Below are positions 33,618 through 43,332 of a stretch of DNA of 64,000 bases, one piece after another. The position numbers were made by a program, and so were the translations under genes. Within the stretch, counting starts at the first letter, position 1; each line of letters opens with the position of its first letter. This DNA comes from Afifella pfennigii DSM 17143 (GTDB lineage Bacteria > Pseudomonadota > Alphaproteobacteria > Rhizobiales > Afifellaceae), in the NCBI RefSeq assembly GCF_000688515.1, contig NZ_JHZK01000008.1, positions 50,606-114,605 on the forward strand. Reading direction: 5' to 3'. The notes beneath the pieces are model-generated. The model searched no databases and was not told the origin of the DNA. It was given only the letters and a program-made list of their open reading frames with translations.

Positions 33618-34168
33618 ATGGCAATGAGCGAGGCGAGCGAGCGCCGCCTTCGTAGGATAACCGCCATTCTCGACCTGCCGGGGCGGCTCGTCGGCAAGAC
33701 GGCCGCCTGGCTGATCGTGCCGATGATCGGCGCGCTCGTCTACGAGGTGGTGGCACGCTACGGCTTCAACAGTCCGACCATGTGGGCCTACGACGCCACC
33801 TTCATGTTCTATGGCGCGCTGTTCATGCTGGGGGCCGCCTATACGCTCGGCCAGGACCGGCATGTGCGCGCCGATTTCCTGTTCAACATCCTGCAGCCGC
33901 GCTGGCAGGGCGTCATCGACGGCACGCTCATCGTGCTTCTGTTCTTCCCGGCGATGTATTTCTTCACCGAGGCGACCTTCATCTATGCCCGCACCTCTTG
34001 GGTGCAGGGTGAGCGCATCCCCACAAGCCCGATGATGCCGATCATCTACCCCTTGAAGGCGGTGATGCCGATCACCGGCGCGCTGTTGCTCGTCCAGGGC
34101 GTCTCGGAGCTTTTGAAGAGCTACTACGCCATCGTCAACAACCGCTCCTTCCGCCAGGGAGCGGCCTC

Positions 34169-34172
<4 letters not shown>
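33618..34172 (+). CDS. dctQ: TRAP transporter small permease (DctQ family), second system
   Basis: 184-aa four-helix membrane subunit. The segment YTLGQDRHVRADFLFNIL is the DctQ family hallmark. A strong GGGGAGGAG precedes the ATG. Its end overlaps dctM by 4 bases (ATGA), showing translational coupling. This transporter is divergent from the GMC/Xsc-like enzymes, so it probably imports their substrate. Confidence 0.9.
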
Positions 34173-35485
<1,313 letters not shown>

Positions 35486-35591
35486 GCCGCCGCAGCCGCC
35501 TGCAAGCCACGTCAAGGAAAGGAGGCCGGCCGACAATTCTGATCAACGACAACGAAACCCAGATGAGGTTCAACAAGAGGAAACCCCAGCG

Positions 35592-36710
35592 ATGAGGAAT
35601 ATCACGCAATCGCTTGCCTGCGGGCTGTTGGGCGCGGCCGTCGTCCTCGGCGGAGCCGGAGCCGCCGCCGCGCAGGACAAGACCTACAAGATGGACATCC
35701 AGACGGCAGTCCCCAATTCCAGCCTTTACTTCCAGCTCACGGAGGACTTCGCCGAGCGCGTGGAGACGATGTCGGGCGGGCGTATCGAGGTGAGCGTCCT
35801 GCCGGACGGCGCCGAGGTGGCGGCCTTCGAGATCCTCGATGCCGTCAGCAACGGCGTGGTGACCGCCGGCTATGCCTGGCCGCATTACTGGTCGGGCAAG
35901 CATTCCGCCTTCGTGCTCTTCTCCAACGTGCCGGCGAGCACCGGCATGGATCAGCAGAGCCTGATGTCCTGGTATTACGCCGGGCCGGGGCTCGACCTCT
36001 ACCGCGAGCTGGTGCAGGACGTGATGGGCCTCAATGTCGTGCCCTTCCCCATGCAGCCGATGGGGCCGGACCCGCTCGGCTGGTTCGCCAAGCCGTTCGA
36101 GAGCATGGAGGAGTTCAAGAGCCTGAAGTACCGCGCCCCTCCCGGCATCGCCGGCCAGACCTATAACGAGATGGGCGTGCCGGCCGTCGCCATGCCTGGC
36201 AGCGAGCTGGTGCCGGCGGCGCAGCGCGGCACGATCGACGCGGCCGAATGGATCGGTCCGGCCGATGACCGCAATCTCGGCCTCAACAAGATCTGGAACA
36301 ACTACTATCTGCAGGGCCTGCACCAGCAGACCGATGTCGGCGAGCTCCTGATCAACAAGGACTTCTGGGACGATCTGCCGGAGGATCTTAAGGCGATCGT
36401 GGAGGCCGCGGTTCTGGCCAACGCCTTGCAGACCCAGGCGACCAATCTGCACGAGAATTCGGTGGCGGTGAAGGAATATGCCGAGGCCGGAGTGAACCTT
36501 CTCGACACGCCGGACGAATATTATCCGATGTTCATCGAGGCGCAGAACAAGATCATCCAGAACTATCTGGAGGAGGACGAGTTCTTCGCCAAGGTTTACA
36601 AGTCGCAGGAGGACTTCGCCGAGCTGGTCTATCCCTATCATTCGCGGGTGCAGAAGCTGCACAACGAAGTGGTGCGCGGTGCCGAAAGCATGCGTGGGGG
36701 CGCCCAATAG
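35592..36710 (+). CDS. dctP: TRAP transporter substrate-binding protein (DctP family), second system
   Basis: 372-aa periplasmic receptor with a Sec signal peptide (SLACGLLGAAVVLGGAG, cleavage near AAAAQD). Mature DctP features include VLPDGAEVAAFEILDAVSNG and RGTIDAAEWIGPADD, the latter resembling the ligand-contacting motif of TakP-type 2-oxoacid receptors. The ligand cannot be named from sequence. The operon order is QMP, unlike the PQM order of the first TRAP system in this window, so the two are not a recent duplication. Confidence 0.9.
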   Translation: MRNITQSLACGLLGAAVVLGGAGAAAAQDKTYKMDIQTAVPNSSLYFQLTEDFAERVETMSGGRIEVSVLPDGAEVAAFEILDAVSNGVVTAGYAWPHYWSGKHSAFVLFSNVPASTGMDQQSLMSWYYAGPGLDLYRELVQDVMGLNVVPFPMQPMGPDPLGWFAKPFESMEEFKSLKYRAPPGIAGQTYNEMGVPAVAMPGSELVPAAQRGTIDAAEWIGPADDRNLGLNKIWNNYYLQGLHQQTDVGELLINKDFWDDLPEDLKAIVEAAVLANALQTQATNLHENSVAVKEYAEAGVNLLDTPDEYYPMFIEAQNKIIQNYLEEDEFFAKVYKSQEDFAELVYPYHSRVQKLHNEVVRGAESMRGGAQ

Positions 36711-36724
36711 CGTCACAGGGCGGC

Positions 36725-36742
36725 GGGCGAAGCCTTTCGCCC
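36725..36742 (+). terminator. Hairpin at the end of the second TRAP operon
   Basis: Perfect 7-bp stem GGGCGAA / TTCGCCC with a GCCT loop, 14 bases after the dctP stop. A second strong hairpin (CCTGCCGGC-GTTC-GCCGGCGGG, 36756-36777) follows. Neither has a proper T-tract, so one or both may act as attenuators rather than full terminators before iclR. Confidence 0.45.
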
Positions 36743-36983
36743 ACGCCAAGACTGGCCTGCCGGCGTTCGCCGGCGGGCCGCCTATAGCTAATCCTCGGGC
36801 CAAGGCGCGGCGGCCAGCCGGAGATTGCTTGCTTTCAGCGCAAAGACTTGATCCGAACCTTGTTTTGCCAAATAAGGCCCCTGGCGCGCGGCATGCGGCC
36901 GGCGCGGCAGATGCGAGGCCACGGCGCGCGGCGGTCCTGGTGCGCGGCCGGTCAATGCAAGCAGAGCAGGAAAGGGTAGGACG

Positions 36984-37766
36984 TTGAACGCTGCCGATGC
37001 GGGCAAGAAAGGCGGGATTCCGCCCAGTCTGCGACCGCTCGTCCTGTTGGAGGAGATCGCCCGGGCGGGGGTGCCGGTGACGCCGACCAACATGATGGAG
37101 CGCGTCGACCTGCCCAAGCCCACCGTGCAGCGCCTGTTCGCGACCCTGGAGACGCAGGGCTTCCTGCAGCGCGAGCTCGACGGGCGCAGCTATACGCCGG
37201 GGCTCAGACTGCGGCGGCTGACCACCAACGTCTTCTCCTCGCTGCGCCTGAAGACCGATAACGTCGGTATCCTGCAAGGACTGGCGGAACGCATCGGCGA
37301 GACCTGCAACATCGCCGCGCCCGACCGCACCGGCATGGTCTATATCGAGCGCGTGGAGACGAAGTGGCCGCTGCGCATCCAGCTTCCCATCGGCAGCGCC
37401 GTGCCTTTCCATTGCACGGCGAGCGGCAAGGCGTATCTGTCCAGCCTTCCCACGAGCCGGCTGGAGCGGTTCGTCGGCGGTTTGCGCCTGGAGGCCTACT
37501 CGCCCAACACCATCACCGATCGCGGCCAGCTGATGGAGGAGCTGAGACGGGCGCGCCAGCAGGGCTGGGCGCAGGACAATGAGGAATTCATCGAGGGCAT
37601 GATCGCCATGGCGGTTCCCATCCGCGACAGCAAGGGGCGGATGTTCTCCACGCTTTCCTTCCATGCGCCGACGCAGCGGCTCGACCTGAAGAGCGCCCAG
37701 GCGCATGTGCCGCTGTTGCGCGACACGGCGGCGACGCTTGCGCAGCTGCTGGTGGGGGACGAATAG
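36984..37766 (+). CDS. IclR family transcriptional regulator
   Basis: 260 aa. The N-terminal winged helix covers residues 14-75 (RPLVLLEEIARAGVPVTPTN, then PKPTVQRLFATLETQGFL). The C-terminal IclR effector domain contains GETCNIAAPDRTGMVYIERV and PFHCTASGKAYLSSL. Start codon TTG at 36984, preceded by an AGGAAAGGG stretch. IclR regulators commonly control neighbouring catabolic and transport genes; this one most likely governs the TRAP and GMC/Xsc-like genes. Convergent with the ars operon. Confidence 0.9.
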   Translation: MNAADAGKKGGIPPSLRPLVLLEEIARAGVPVTPTNMMERVDLPKPTVQRLFATLETQGFLQRELDGRSYTPGLRLRRLTTNVFSSLRLKTDNVGILQGLAERIGETCNIAAPDRTGMVYIERVETKWPLRIQLPIGSAVPFHCTASGKAYLSSLPTSRLERFVGGLRLEAYSPNTITDRGQLMEELRRARQQGWAQDNEEFIEGMIAMAVPIRDSKGRMFSTLSFHAPTQRLDLKSAQAHVPLLRDTAATLAQLLVGDE

Positions 37767-37829
37767 GCCCGATCGGGCTCGCCTGCCTTGCAGCTCTGCT
37801 CGTGAAGAGCTGAGACCTCGCCGGCTCTG

Positions 37830-38252
37830 TCAGCCGAGGCGCCGACCTGCCTCGTCGATGACGAGCTTGCCGTCTTCCTTGGCGAGCGGGCCTGGCGGCA
37901 GCCGCTCCAGAAGATCGAGAACGACCTCGCTCGGGCGGCAGAGCCGCACCCCCTTCTTTGTCGCCACGATCGGCCGGTTGACCAGCACGGGGTGCCGAAG
38001 CATCGCCTCAAGGATCGCTTCCTCGGAGACGGCCGGATCTAGGAGGCCGAGTTCCTCTGCGGGCGATTTCGTCGTGCGCAGCGCCTGGCGCGGCGTGATC
38101 CCTGCCGCCGCGAAAAGGGCGAGGAGCTGCGGGCGCGTCCAGCCTTCCTTGAGATACTCGATCACGACCGGCCGGTAGCCCGCCGCCTCGATGATGGAAA
38201 GGACGTTTCGGGACGTGCCGCATTGGCGATTGTGGTGGATGACGACGTCCAT
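37830..38252 (-). CDS. arsC: Arsenate reductase, glutaredoxin-dependent type
   Basis: 140 aa, ArsC of the Spx/glutaredoxin fold. The catalytic cysteine is Cys11 in HNRQCGTSRN, and the arsenate-binding arginine region NRPIVATKKGVRLCRP is present. It reduces arsenate to arsenite using glutathione and glutaredoxin. It is the last gene of the ars operon, 3 bases after acr3. The operon also encodes a second, unrelated arsenate reductase. Confidence 0.93.
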   Translation of the reverse strand: MDVVIHHNRQCGTSRNVLSIIEAAGYRPVVIEYLKEGWTRPQLLALFAAAGITPRQALRTTKSPAEELGLLDPAVSEEAILEAMLRHPVLVNRPIVATKKGVRLCRPSEVVLDLLERLPPGPLAKEDGKLVIDEAGRRLG

Positions 38253-38255
38253 GGC

Positions 38256-39353
38256 TCAGCTCGCGGCTCCCTCGCGCATGGCGGCGGGCGTCGTGCCCGC
38301 GGCTTCCCGCTCGGCCCTTCGCCTGACGGCGGGCCCCGCCTCGTACCAGCCCTTGCTGGCATTGACGATTTTCACCACCGACAGCATCACCGGCACCTCG
38401 ATGAGGACGCCGACGACGGTGGCGAGCGCGGCGCCGGAAGTGAAGCCGAAAAGGCTGATGGCCGCCGCCACGGCGAGCTCGAAGAAGTTGCTCGCCCCGA
38501 TCAGGGCCGAGGGGCCGGCGACGCAATGCGCCTCGCCGCTCGCCCGGTTGAGCAGATAGGCAAGGCCGGAATTGAAGTAGACCTGGATGAGGATCGGCAC
38601 CGCCAGGAAGGCGATGATTGCCGGCTGCGCCAGGATCTGCTCGCCCTGGAAGGCAAAGAGCAGGACGAGCGTGGCGAGCAGCGCCACCAGAGAAAGCGGC
38701 TGCAGCCAGGTGAGGATGCGCGCAATGGCGCTCTGGCCGCCCGCCGCGAGCAGCCGCGCCCTTAAGAGCTGCGCCAGCGCGACCGGTACGACGATGTAGA
38801 GGAAGACCGACAGAAGAAGCGTCTCCCAGGGCACGGTGATTGCCGAAAGCCCGAGCAGAAGCCCGACGACGGGAGCGAAGGCGACGATCATGATGACGTC
38901 GTTGAGCGCCACCTGGCTCAGCGTGAAATGCGGCTCGCCTCTGGTCAGGTTGCTCCACACGAAGACCATCGCCGTGCACGGCGCGGCGGCGAGCAGGATG
39001 AGGCCGGCGATATAGCTGTCGATCTCGCCTGCCGGCAGGTAGGGGCGGAAAAGAAAGCCGATGAAGAGCCAGGCCAGAAGCGCCATGGAGAACGGCTTCA
39101 CCGCCCAGTTGACGAGGAGGGTGACGCCGATGCCGCGCCAGTGCTGTGTCACCTCCTTCAGCGCCCGGAAGTCGATCTTCACCAGCATCGGCACGATCAT
39201 CGCCCAGATGAGGAGGGCGACGGGCAGGTTGACCTTGGCGACCTCCATCGCGCCGATGGCCTGGAAGATGGCCGGGAAGAAATGGCCAAGGGCGATGCCG
39301 ACAAGGATGCACAGCGCCACCCAAAGGGTGAGATAGCGTTCGAAAATGGACAT
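38256..39353 (-). CDS. acr3: Arsenite efflux transporter, ACR3 family
   Basis: 365-aa ten-helix membrane protein. The conserved cysteine essential for arsenite transport is in AAPCTAMVFVWSNLTRG, and GPSALIGASNFFELAVA is the second family signature. It expels arsenite from the cytoplasm using the proton gradient. It lies 6 bases after the LMW-type arsC and 3 bases before the glutaredoxin-type arsC, so all three are co-transcribed from the arsR promoter. Confidence 0.94.
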   Translation of the reverse strand: MSIFERYLTLWVALCILVGIALGHFFPAIFQAIGAMEVAKVNLPVALLIWAMIVPMLVKIDFRALKEVTQHWRGIGVTLLVNWAVKPFSMALLAWLFIGFLFRPYLPAGEIDSYIAGLILLAAAPCTAMVFVWSNLTRGEPHFTLSQVALNDVIMIVAFAPVVGLLLGLSAITVPWETLLLSVFLYIVVPVALAQLLRARLLAAGGQSAIARILTWLQPLSLVALLATLVLLFAFQGEQILAQPAIIAFLAVPILIQVYFNSGLAYLLNRASGEAHCVAGPSALIGASNFFELAVAAAISLFGFTSGAALATVVGVLIEVPVMLSVVKIVNASKGWYEAGPAVRRRAEREAAGTTPAAMREGAAS

Positions 39354-39359
39354 GGGATC

Positions 39360-39872
39360 TCAGGCGTTTTCGGGCTTGGGCGAGAGCGTGCCGATCTCGG
39401 CCACGCGCTTTTCAAGCGCCAGACGGTCGAGCGAGGCGATCGGCAGGCTGACGAAGGCCGTGATGCGGTTGAAGAGCATCCGATAGGCTTCGGCGAAGGC
39501 GAGCCGCTTCTCGCTTTCCTTGCCGGTCGCCGCGGCTGGATCGGGGACGCCCCAATGCGCGCTCACCGGCTGGCCAGGCCAGACGGGGCAGGGCTCGGCA
39601 GCGGCGGCGTCGCAGACGGTGAAGACGAAATCGAGATGCGGCGCGTGCGGCGTCGCGAATTCGGCCCAGTCCTTGGAACGGGCAAAGCCGGTGTCGTAGC
39701 CGAGCGATGCGAGAAGGTCGATCGTATAGGGGTGCGGCGCGCCCTTGGGGTGCGAGCCCGCCGAATAGGCGCGGAAGCGGCCTCGGCCTTCCCGGTTCAG
39801 GATCGCTTCGGCCAAGAGCGAGCGGGCGGAATTGCCCGTGCACAGAAACAGCACGTCGTAAGGCCTTTCCAT
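39360..39872 (-). CDS. arsC: Arsenate reductase, low-molecular-weight phosphatase (thioredoxin) type
   Basis: 170-aa enzyme of the LMW protein tyrosine phosphatase fold. The P-loop is CTGNSAR (Cys11 to Arg17), with the later aspartate in WGVPDPAA. A cysteine in FVFTVCDAAAAEPCPVWPG supports the intramolecular disulfide relay used by arsenate reductases, as opposed to plain phosphatases. The ATG at 39872 is chosen because GGAGGA is immediately upstream; the ORF could extend 4 codons. It is the second gene of the ars operon. Confidence 0.9.
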   Translation of the reverse strand: MERPYDVLFLCTGNSARSLLAEAILNREGRGRFRAYSAGSHPKGAPHPYTIDLLASLGYDTGFARSKDWAEFATPHAPHLDFVFTVCDAAAAEPCPVWPGQPVSAHWGVPDPAAATGKESEKRLAFAEAYRMLFNRITAFVSLPIASLDRLALEKRVAEIGTLSPKPENA

Positions 39873-39900
39873 CGTCTCCTCCATTCAGGGCCTTTCGGGG

Positions 39901-40260
39901 CTAGGCGGATGCATTGTCCGCCGCGCAGGCGACGCATTCGGCCGCCAGCGCGGCGAGCGGAGCGCAGACCTCCGGACGCCCGCCGCAGCAGTCGCGGATG
40001 AGAAAGCCGACAAGAGCCTCAATGCGCGCGTAATCGGCACGGTAGCGGATCGACCTTCCCTCGCGCGTGGCGCTCACCAAACCGGCGCGCGAAAGCTGGG
40101 CGAGATGCGCCGAAAGCGTGTTCGGCAGCACCGAGAGCCCTTCGGCGATCTCGCCGGCCGCAAGGCCGTCCGCGCCGGCTGTTACCAGGGCGCGAAAGAC
40201 CGACAGGCGGGTCTCGTGGGCAAGGGCGGAGAGGCCGTCGAGGGCGTCTTTCGCTTCCAT
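39901..40260 (-). CDS. arsR: ArsR family arsenic-responsive repressor
   Basis: 119-aa SmtB/ArsR winged-helix repressor. The DNA-binding helices are around GLSVLPNTLSAHLAQLSRAG (residues 41-60). A C-terminal cysteine cluster (Cys91, Cys92, Cys99, plus 109 and 112) resembles the As(III)-binding CC-x(n)-C arrangement of the Acidithiobacillus-type ArsR. It heads the operon arsR - arsC - acr3 - arsC. The operator inverted repeat overlaps its start codon, indicating autorepression relieved by arsenite. Confidence 0.92.
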   Translation of the reverse strand: MEAKDALDGLSALAHETRLSVFRALVTAGADGLAAGEIAEGLSVLPNTLSAHLAQLSRAGLVSATREGRSIRYRADYARIEALVGFLIRDCCGGRPEVCAPLAALAAECVACAADNASA

Positions 40261-40286
40261 ATTTCGAGAATACGCGAAATATGGAA
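40255..40286 (-). promoter_or_regulatory. ArsR operator: 12-bp perfect inverted repeat
   Basis: TTCCATATTTCG (40255-40266) and CGAAATATGGAA (40275-40286) form a perfect 12-bp inverted repeat with an 8-base spacer. It covers the arsR start codon, where a bound dimer would block expression. It is A/T-rich in an otherwise GC-rich region, a typical ArsR-family operator. Confidence 0.75.
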
Positions 40287-40626
40287 ACGTGGCAAGCCTC
40301 GTCGCGAAAGGGATCGCCCGGCATGTGCCCGGGCCCTTGCTTCGGCTCTTGGCGCGCGGCCGCGCCTCCGGCGTGAAGGCGCCAGGTGCGGGCGGCGAAG
40401 GCGTCCGGCAGGCAGGGTCGAAGAGCTGCGGGCCACGGGCGGCCGGGCTCGCCGAGGCGGCCGGCGCCATCTCATGCAGGATCGGCCTTGTTCAGAACCG
40501 GTGCTGCGACGAAGAGGCAGGGGGGCTTGGGCGCAGCGCGGCCGGCGGACACCGGCGACAGGCGCGAACGCCTCTCGCTTCGTTCTTGGCTGCTTGAAAA
40601 AACTGCGGCCGGGACAGGCAGAGAAA
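40287..40626. other. Non-coding region between the ars operator and tRNA-Val
   Basis: About 340 bases with no gene that I can support. Open frames crossing it run antisense to arsR or into the tRNA. It should hold the ars promoter at its left end. On the minus strand a T6 run (complement of 40599-40604), downstream of the tRNA and behind a weak CTGC/GCAG stem, may end the tRNA transcript. Confidence 0.5.
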
Positions 40627-40701
<75 letters not shown>

Positions 40702-40805
40702 TTCAAAGGGGTACCGCCGAAGGCGGTCCGGCGGATATATCGTCTGGTGTGGCGGGGCGCAAGAGCGGCGGAGCGATTGCGTTCGCCAGGGCCGGAAGGC
40801 CCGCC

Positions 40806-41168
40806 TCAGGCGGCCATCAGCCTGCCGACCTCGTTGACGAGATCGCGCAGGTGGAAGGGTTTGGACAGGATCTTGGCGTCCTGCGGCGCCGCCATGTCGG
40901 GGTTGAGGGCCACCGCGGCGAAGCCGGTGATGAACATGATCTTCAGATCCGGATCGAGCTCTGTCGCCTTGCGGGCAAGCTCGATGCCATCCATCTCCGG
41001 CATGACGATATCGGTCAAAAGCAGGTTGAACGGCTCGTCGCGCAGGCGCTGATAGGCTGACAGCCCGTTATCGAAGGCAACGACGTCGTAGCCGGCGTTC
41101 TCCAGCGCCTTCTGGAGAAAGCGACGCATATCCTCGTCGTCCTCGGCAAGCAGAATTCGGCCCAACAT
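40806..41168 (-). CDS. cpdR: Single-domain response regulator CpdR
   Basis: 120-aa receiver domain without an output domain. It has the acidic pair Asp10-Asp11, the phosphoacceptor Asp53 (LLTDIVMPEMDG), Thr81 and Lys103. The sequence ILLAEDDEDMRRFLQKALE is typical of CpdR. In alphaproteobacteria CpdR, when unphosphorylated, directs ClpXP to the cell pole and promotes degradation of cell-cycle regulators including CtrA; the CckA-ChpT relay phosphorylates it. Divergent neighbour of the N-formylglutamate amidohydrolase gene, a conserved arrangement in Hyphomicrobiales. Confidence 0.9.
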   Translation of the reverse strand: MLGRILLAEDDEDMRRFLQKALENAGYDVVAFDNGLSAYQRLRDEPFNLLLTDIVMPEMDGIELARKATELDPDLKIMFITGFAAVALNPDMAAPQDAKILSKPFHLRDLVNEVGRLMAA

Positions 41169-41357
41169 GCGTCCCCGGCTATGTCCTCGCTCGTTCCAGT
41201 TCTTGTGCGCTCAGGCGGTAAATATCGGGTAAGCAAGGCAGATACAATCGCCGCCCGTGTCCGTGGCGCCACGCAGTTGTGGACAGGCCGAGGCCGCCCC
41301 GGCAACATGGGACGGGGCAAGACGCGCATTCACCTTGAGCCGGAGAGCAGAAGCTGC

Positions 41358-42251
41358 ATGTTCCCCTCGCAATCAGAGCCCGTGCCGCAAAAACCGTTCT
41401 GCTTTCTCGGCCCGGACAGGCCGACGACGCCGTTCCTCTTCTCCTCGCCGCATTCGGGCCGCTACTACCCGCCGCAATTCCTCGCCGCCTCGCAGCTCGA
41501 TCCGCTCGCCATCCGGCGCTCGGAGGATTTCATGATCGATATGCTGTTCTCCTCGGCGCTGGAGGGGCGCGCGCCGCTGATCGCGGCGGTCTATCCGCGC
41601 GCCTATGTCGATCTCAACCGCGAGCCTTACGAGCTCGATGCGAAGATGTTTCGCCAGGCCCTGCCGCCGCGGGCCAACGGCCGCTCGCTGCGTGCCGCCG
41701 GCGGGCTCGGCACCATCCCGCGCATGGTCTCGGAGGGGCGGCATATCTATGCCGGGCCGATCGATCTTTCAGAGGCGCTTTGGCGAATCGAGAGCATCTA
41801 CCATCCTTTTCACGAGGCGCTGCGCCGCTACCTGGCGGAGACCCTCGCGCAATTCGGCATCGCCGTCCTCATTGACTGTCATTCCATGCCGTCGACGGCG
41901 CGCAACGCCGCGCCCGGCCTCAGGCCCGATTTCGTCGTCGGCGACCGCTTCGGCGTCAGCTGCGCCCCGGAGCTGACGGAATGCGCGGTGCGCGTCTTGC
42001 GCGGGCTCGGCTATTGCGTGTCGCGCAACAAGCCTTATGCGGGCGGCTTCATCACTGAGCATTACGGCCGGCCGGCCGCCGGCCTGCATGTCCTGCAGGT
42101 GGAGGTGAACCGAGCCCTTTACATGGACGAGGAGGCGATCCGCCTGCATGATGGCTTCGAAGCGCTGCGGCGCAATGTCGGCGTTCTGGCGGGGGAGTTG
42201 ATGGCCACGCGCCTTGAGCCGCCGGCGGCGCTGGACGAAGCGGCCGAATGA
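41358..42251 (+). CDS. N-formylglutamate amidohydrolase
   Basis: 297-aa zinc-dependent hydrolase. Metal and substrate residues are recognisable in SSPHSGRYYP, YVDLNREPYELD and LIDCHSMPS. The family releases glutamate from N-formylglutamate, the last step of one histidine-degradation route. It stands alone without hut genes, so its true substrate may differ. The ATG at 41358 is used because family similarity starts just after it; no strong ribosome binding site is apparent. Confidence 0.86.
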   Translation: MFPSQSEPVPQKPFCFLGPDRPTTPFLFSSPHSGRYYPPQFLAASQLDPLAIRRSEDFMIDMLFSSALEGRAPLIAAVYPRAYVDLNREPYELDAKMFRQALPPRANGRSLRAAGGLGTIPRMVSEGRHIYAGPIDLSEALWRIESIYHPFHEALRRYLAETLAQFGIAVLIDCHSMPSTARNAAPGLRPDFVVGDRFGVSCAPELTECAVRVLRGLGYCVSRNKPYAGGFITEHYGRPAAGLHVLQVEVNRALYMDEEAIRLHDGFEALRRNVGVLAGELMATRLEPPAALDEAAE

Positions 42252-42293
42252 GACAAACGCGAAGCAGCCCAAGGGCTTGGTGGTTCCCTGAAA

Positions 42294-42369
42294 GAAAAAA
42301 GGCCGCACCGAAGTGCGGCCAAGTCTAGGGAGGAAACGCCCAATGAGGGCTGCGATACAGCGTATCGCA
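42294..42369 (-). ncRNA. mmgR: suhB/MmgR (alpha-r8 family) small RNA
   Basis: Minus-strand RNA of about 76 nt. Its first hairpin is GCGATAC-GCT-GTATCGC (42352-42368). It is followed by GCCC-TCATT-GGGC, then the exposed single-strand GTTTCCTCCC, an anti-Shine-Dalgarno-like C-rich patch. A perfect terminator hairpin GGCCGCAC-TTCG-GTGCGGCC (42301-42320) and TTTTTTCTTT end the RNA. The order of elements, the size and the position just upstream of a suhB-like phosphatase gene match the Rfam 'suhB' RNA, known in Sinorhizobium meliloti as MmgR, a nitrogen-regulated trans-acting sRNA that limits polyhydroxybutyrate storage. Identification is from memory of the family, not a search. Confidence 0.85.
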
Positions 42370-42375
42370 ACGCAC

Positions 42376-42404
42376 AATTTATGCTGCTTTGCACAAGATG
42401 CAAG
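42376..42404 (-). promoter_or_regulatory. Promoter of the suhB/MmgR small RNA
   Basis: On the minus strand: -35 CTTGCA (42399-42404), 17-base spacer, -10 TAAATT (42376-42381). This puts the transcription start near 42369, exactly at the base of the first hairpin, and gives the expected RNA length of about 76 nt. Confidence 0.6.
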
Positions 42405-42535
42405 TGCGCCACCGCCACATCTTGGCCCGGAGCGCCGGTTGACGGCGCAACAAACCCGCCGAGACGACGAAACACCCATTTAAGCTACTGAAATCATTGA
42501 ATTTTCAGGTGCTTTTGCAAAAAGGCAACCCAGCT

Positions 42536-43327
42536 ATGCAATCTGCAGAAAACTACCTTCCCTTCCTTGCCGAGCTGGCGGATGCGGCCGCCGAGGCAGT
42601 GCTGAAGCATTTCCGCGTTCCGATCGAGGTGCGGCACAAGGAGACGACGGAGAAGGCTGGCTTCGATCCGGTGACGGAGGCCGACCGGGAAGCGGAGACG
42701 GCGATGCGGCGGCTCATTCGCGCGCGCTTTCCCGAGCACGGCATTCTCGGCGAGGAATTCGGATCCGAGGGCGAAGGGCGCTCGCATCAATGGGTGATCG
42801 ACCCGATCGACGGCACCAAGGCCTTCATCTGCGGCCTGCCGCTATGGGGTAGCCTCGCCGGGTTGACGGTGGAGGGACGGCCCGTTTGCGGCATGCTCTC
42901 CCAGCCCTATCTCGGCGAGCGCTTTTTCGGCACGCCGCAAGCCGCCTTTCTGGAGCGCGGCGGCCGGCGCGAGCGGCTGAAGGCGCGGCCCTGTCCGGCC
43001 CTTGACGCGGCAATGCTCGCCGCGACCAGTCCGGACATGTTCTCCCCGGCGGAGGGCGAGGCCTTCCGCCGGCTTGGCTCAAAGGTCCGGCTGACCAGGT
43101 TCGGCTATGATTGCTACGCCTACGGCATGCTGGCCATGGGCTTCGTCGATATCATCGCGGAGGCCGGCATGAACGCCTACGACATCGTGCCGCTCATTCC
43201 CATCGTGGAGGGGGCGGGCGGCCTCGTCTGCGGCTGGGACGGCAGCGAACCGGCGCTCGGCGGGCGCATCCTCGCGCTGGGCGACCGGCGCCTGAAGGAG
43301 GCGGCGGTCGCCTGTCTTCAGGTTTGA
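42536..43327 (+). CDS. hisN: Inositol-monophosphatase family protein, histidinol-phosphatase (HisN)-like
   Basis: 263-aa magnesium-dependent phosphatase. It has the metal-binding glutamate in LGEEFGSEGEG, the core IDPIDGTKAFICGLPLWGS, and the C-terminal motif YDIVPLIPIVEGAGG. The last is characteristic of the histidinol-phosphatase branch rather than of SuhB itself. It would dephosphorylate histidinol phosphate in histidine biosynthesis, though inositol phosphatase activity is possible. The ATG at 42536 is taken as the start; a possible upstream TTG at 42497 adds 13 residues of low quality. The suhB RNA lies 170 bases upstream on the other strand. Confidence 0.86.
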   Translation: MQSAENYLPFLAELADAAAEAVLKHFRVPIEVRHKETTEKAGFDPVTEADREAETAMRRLIRARFPEHGILGEEFGSEGEGRSHQWVIDPIDGTKAFICGLPLWGSLAGLTVEGRPVCGMLSQPYLGERFFGTPQAAFLERGGRRERLKARPCPALDAAMLAATSPDMFSPAEGEAFRRLGSKVRLTRFGYDCYAYGMLAMGFVDIIAEAGMNAYDIVPLIPIVEGAGGLVCGWDGSEPALGGRILALGDRRLKEAAVACLQV

Positions 43328-43332
43328 AACCT

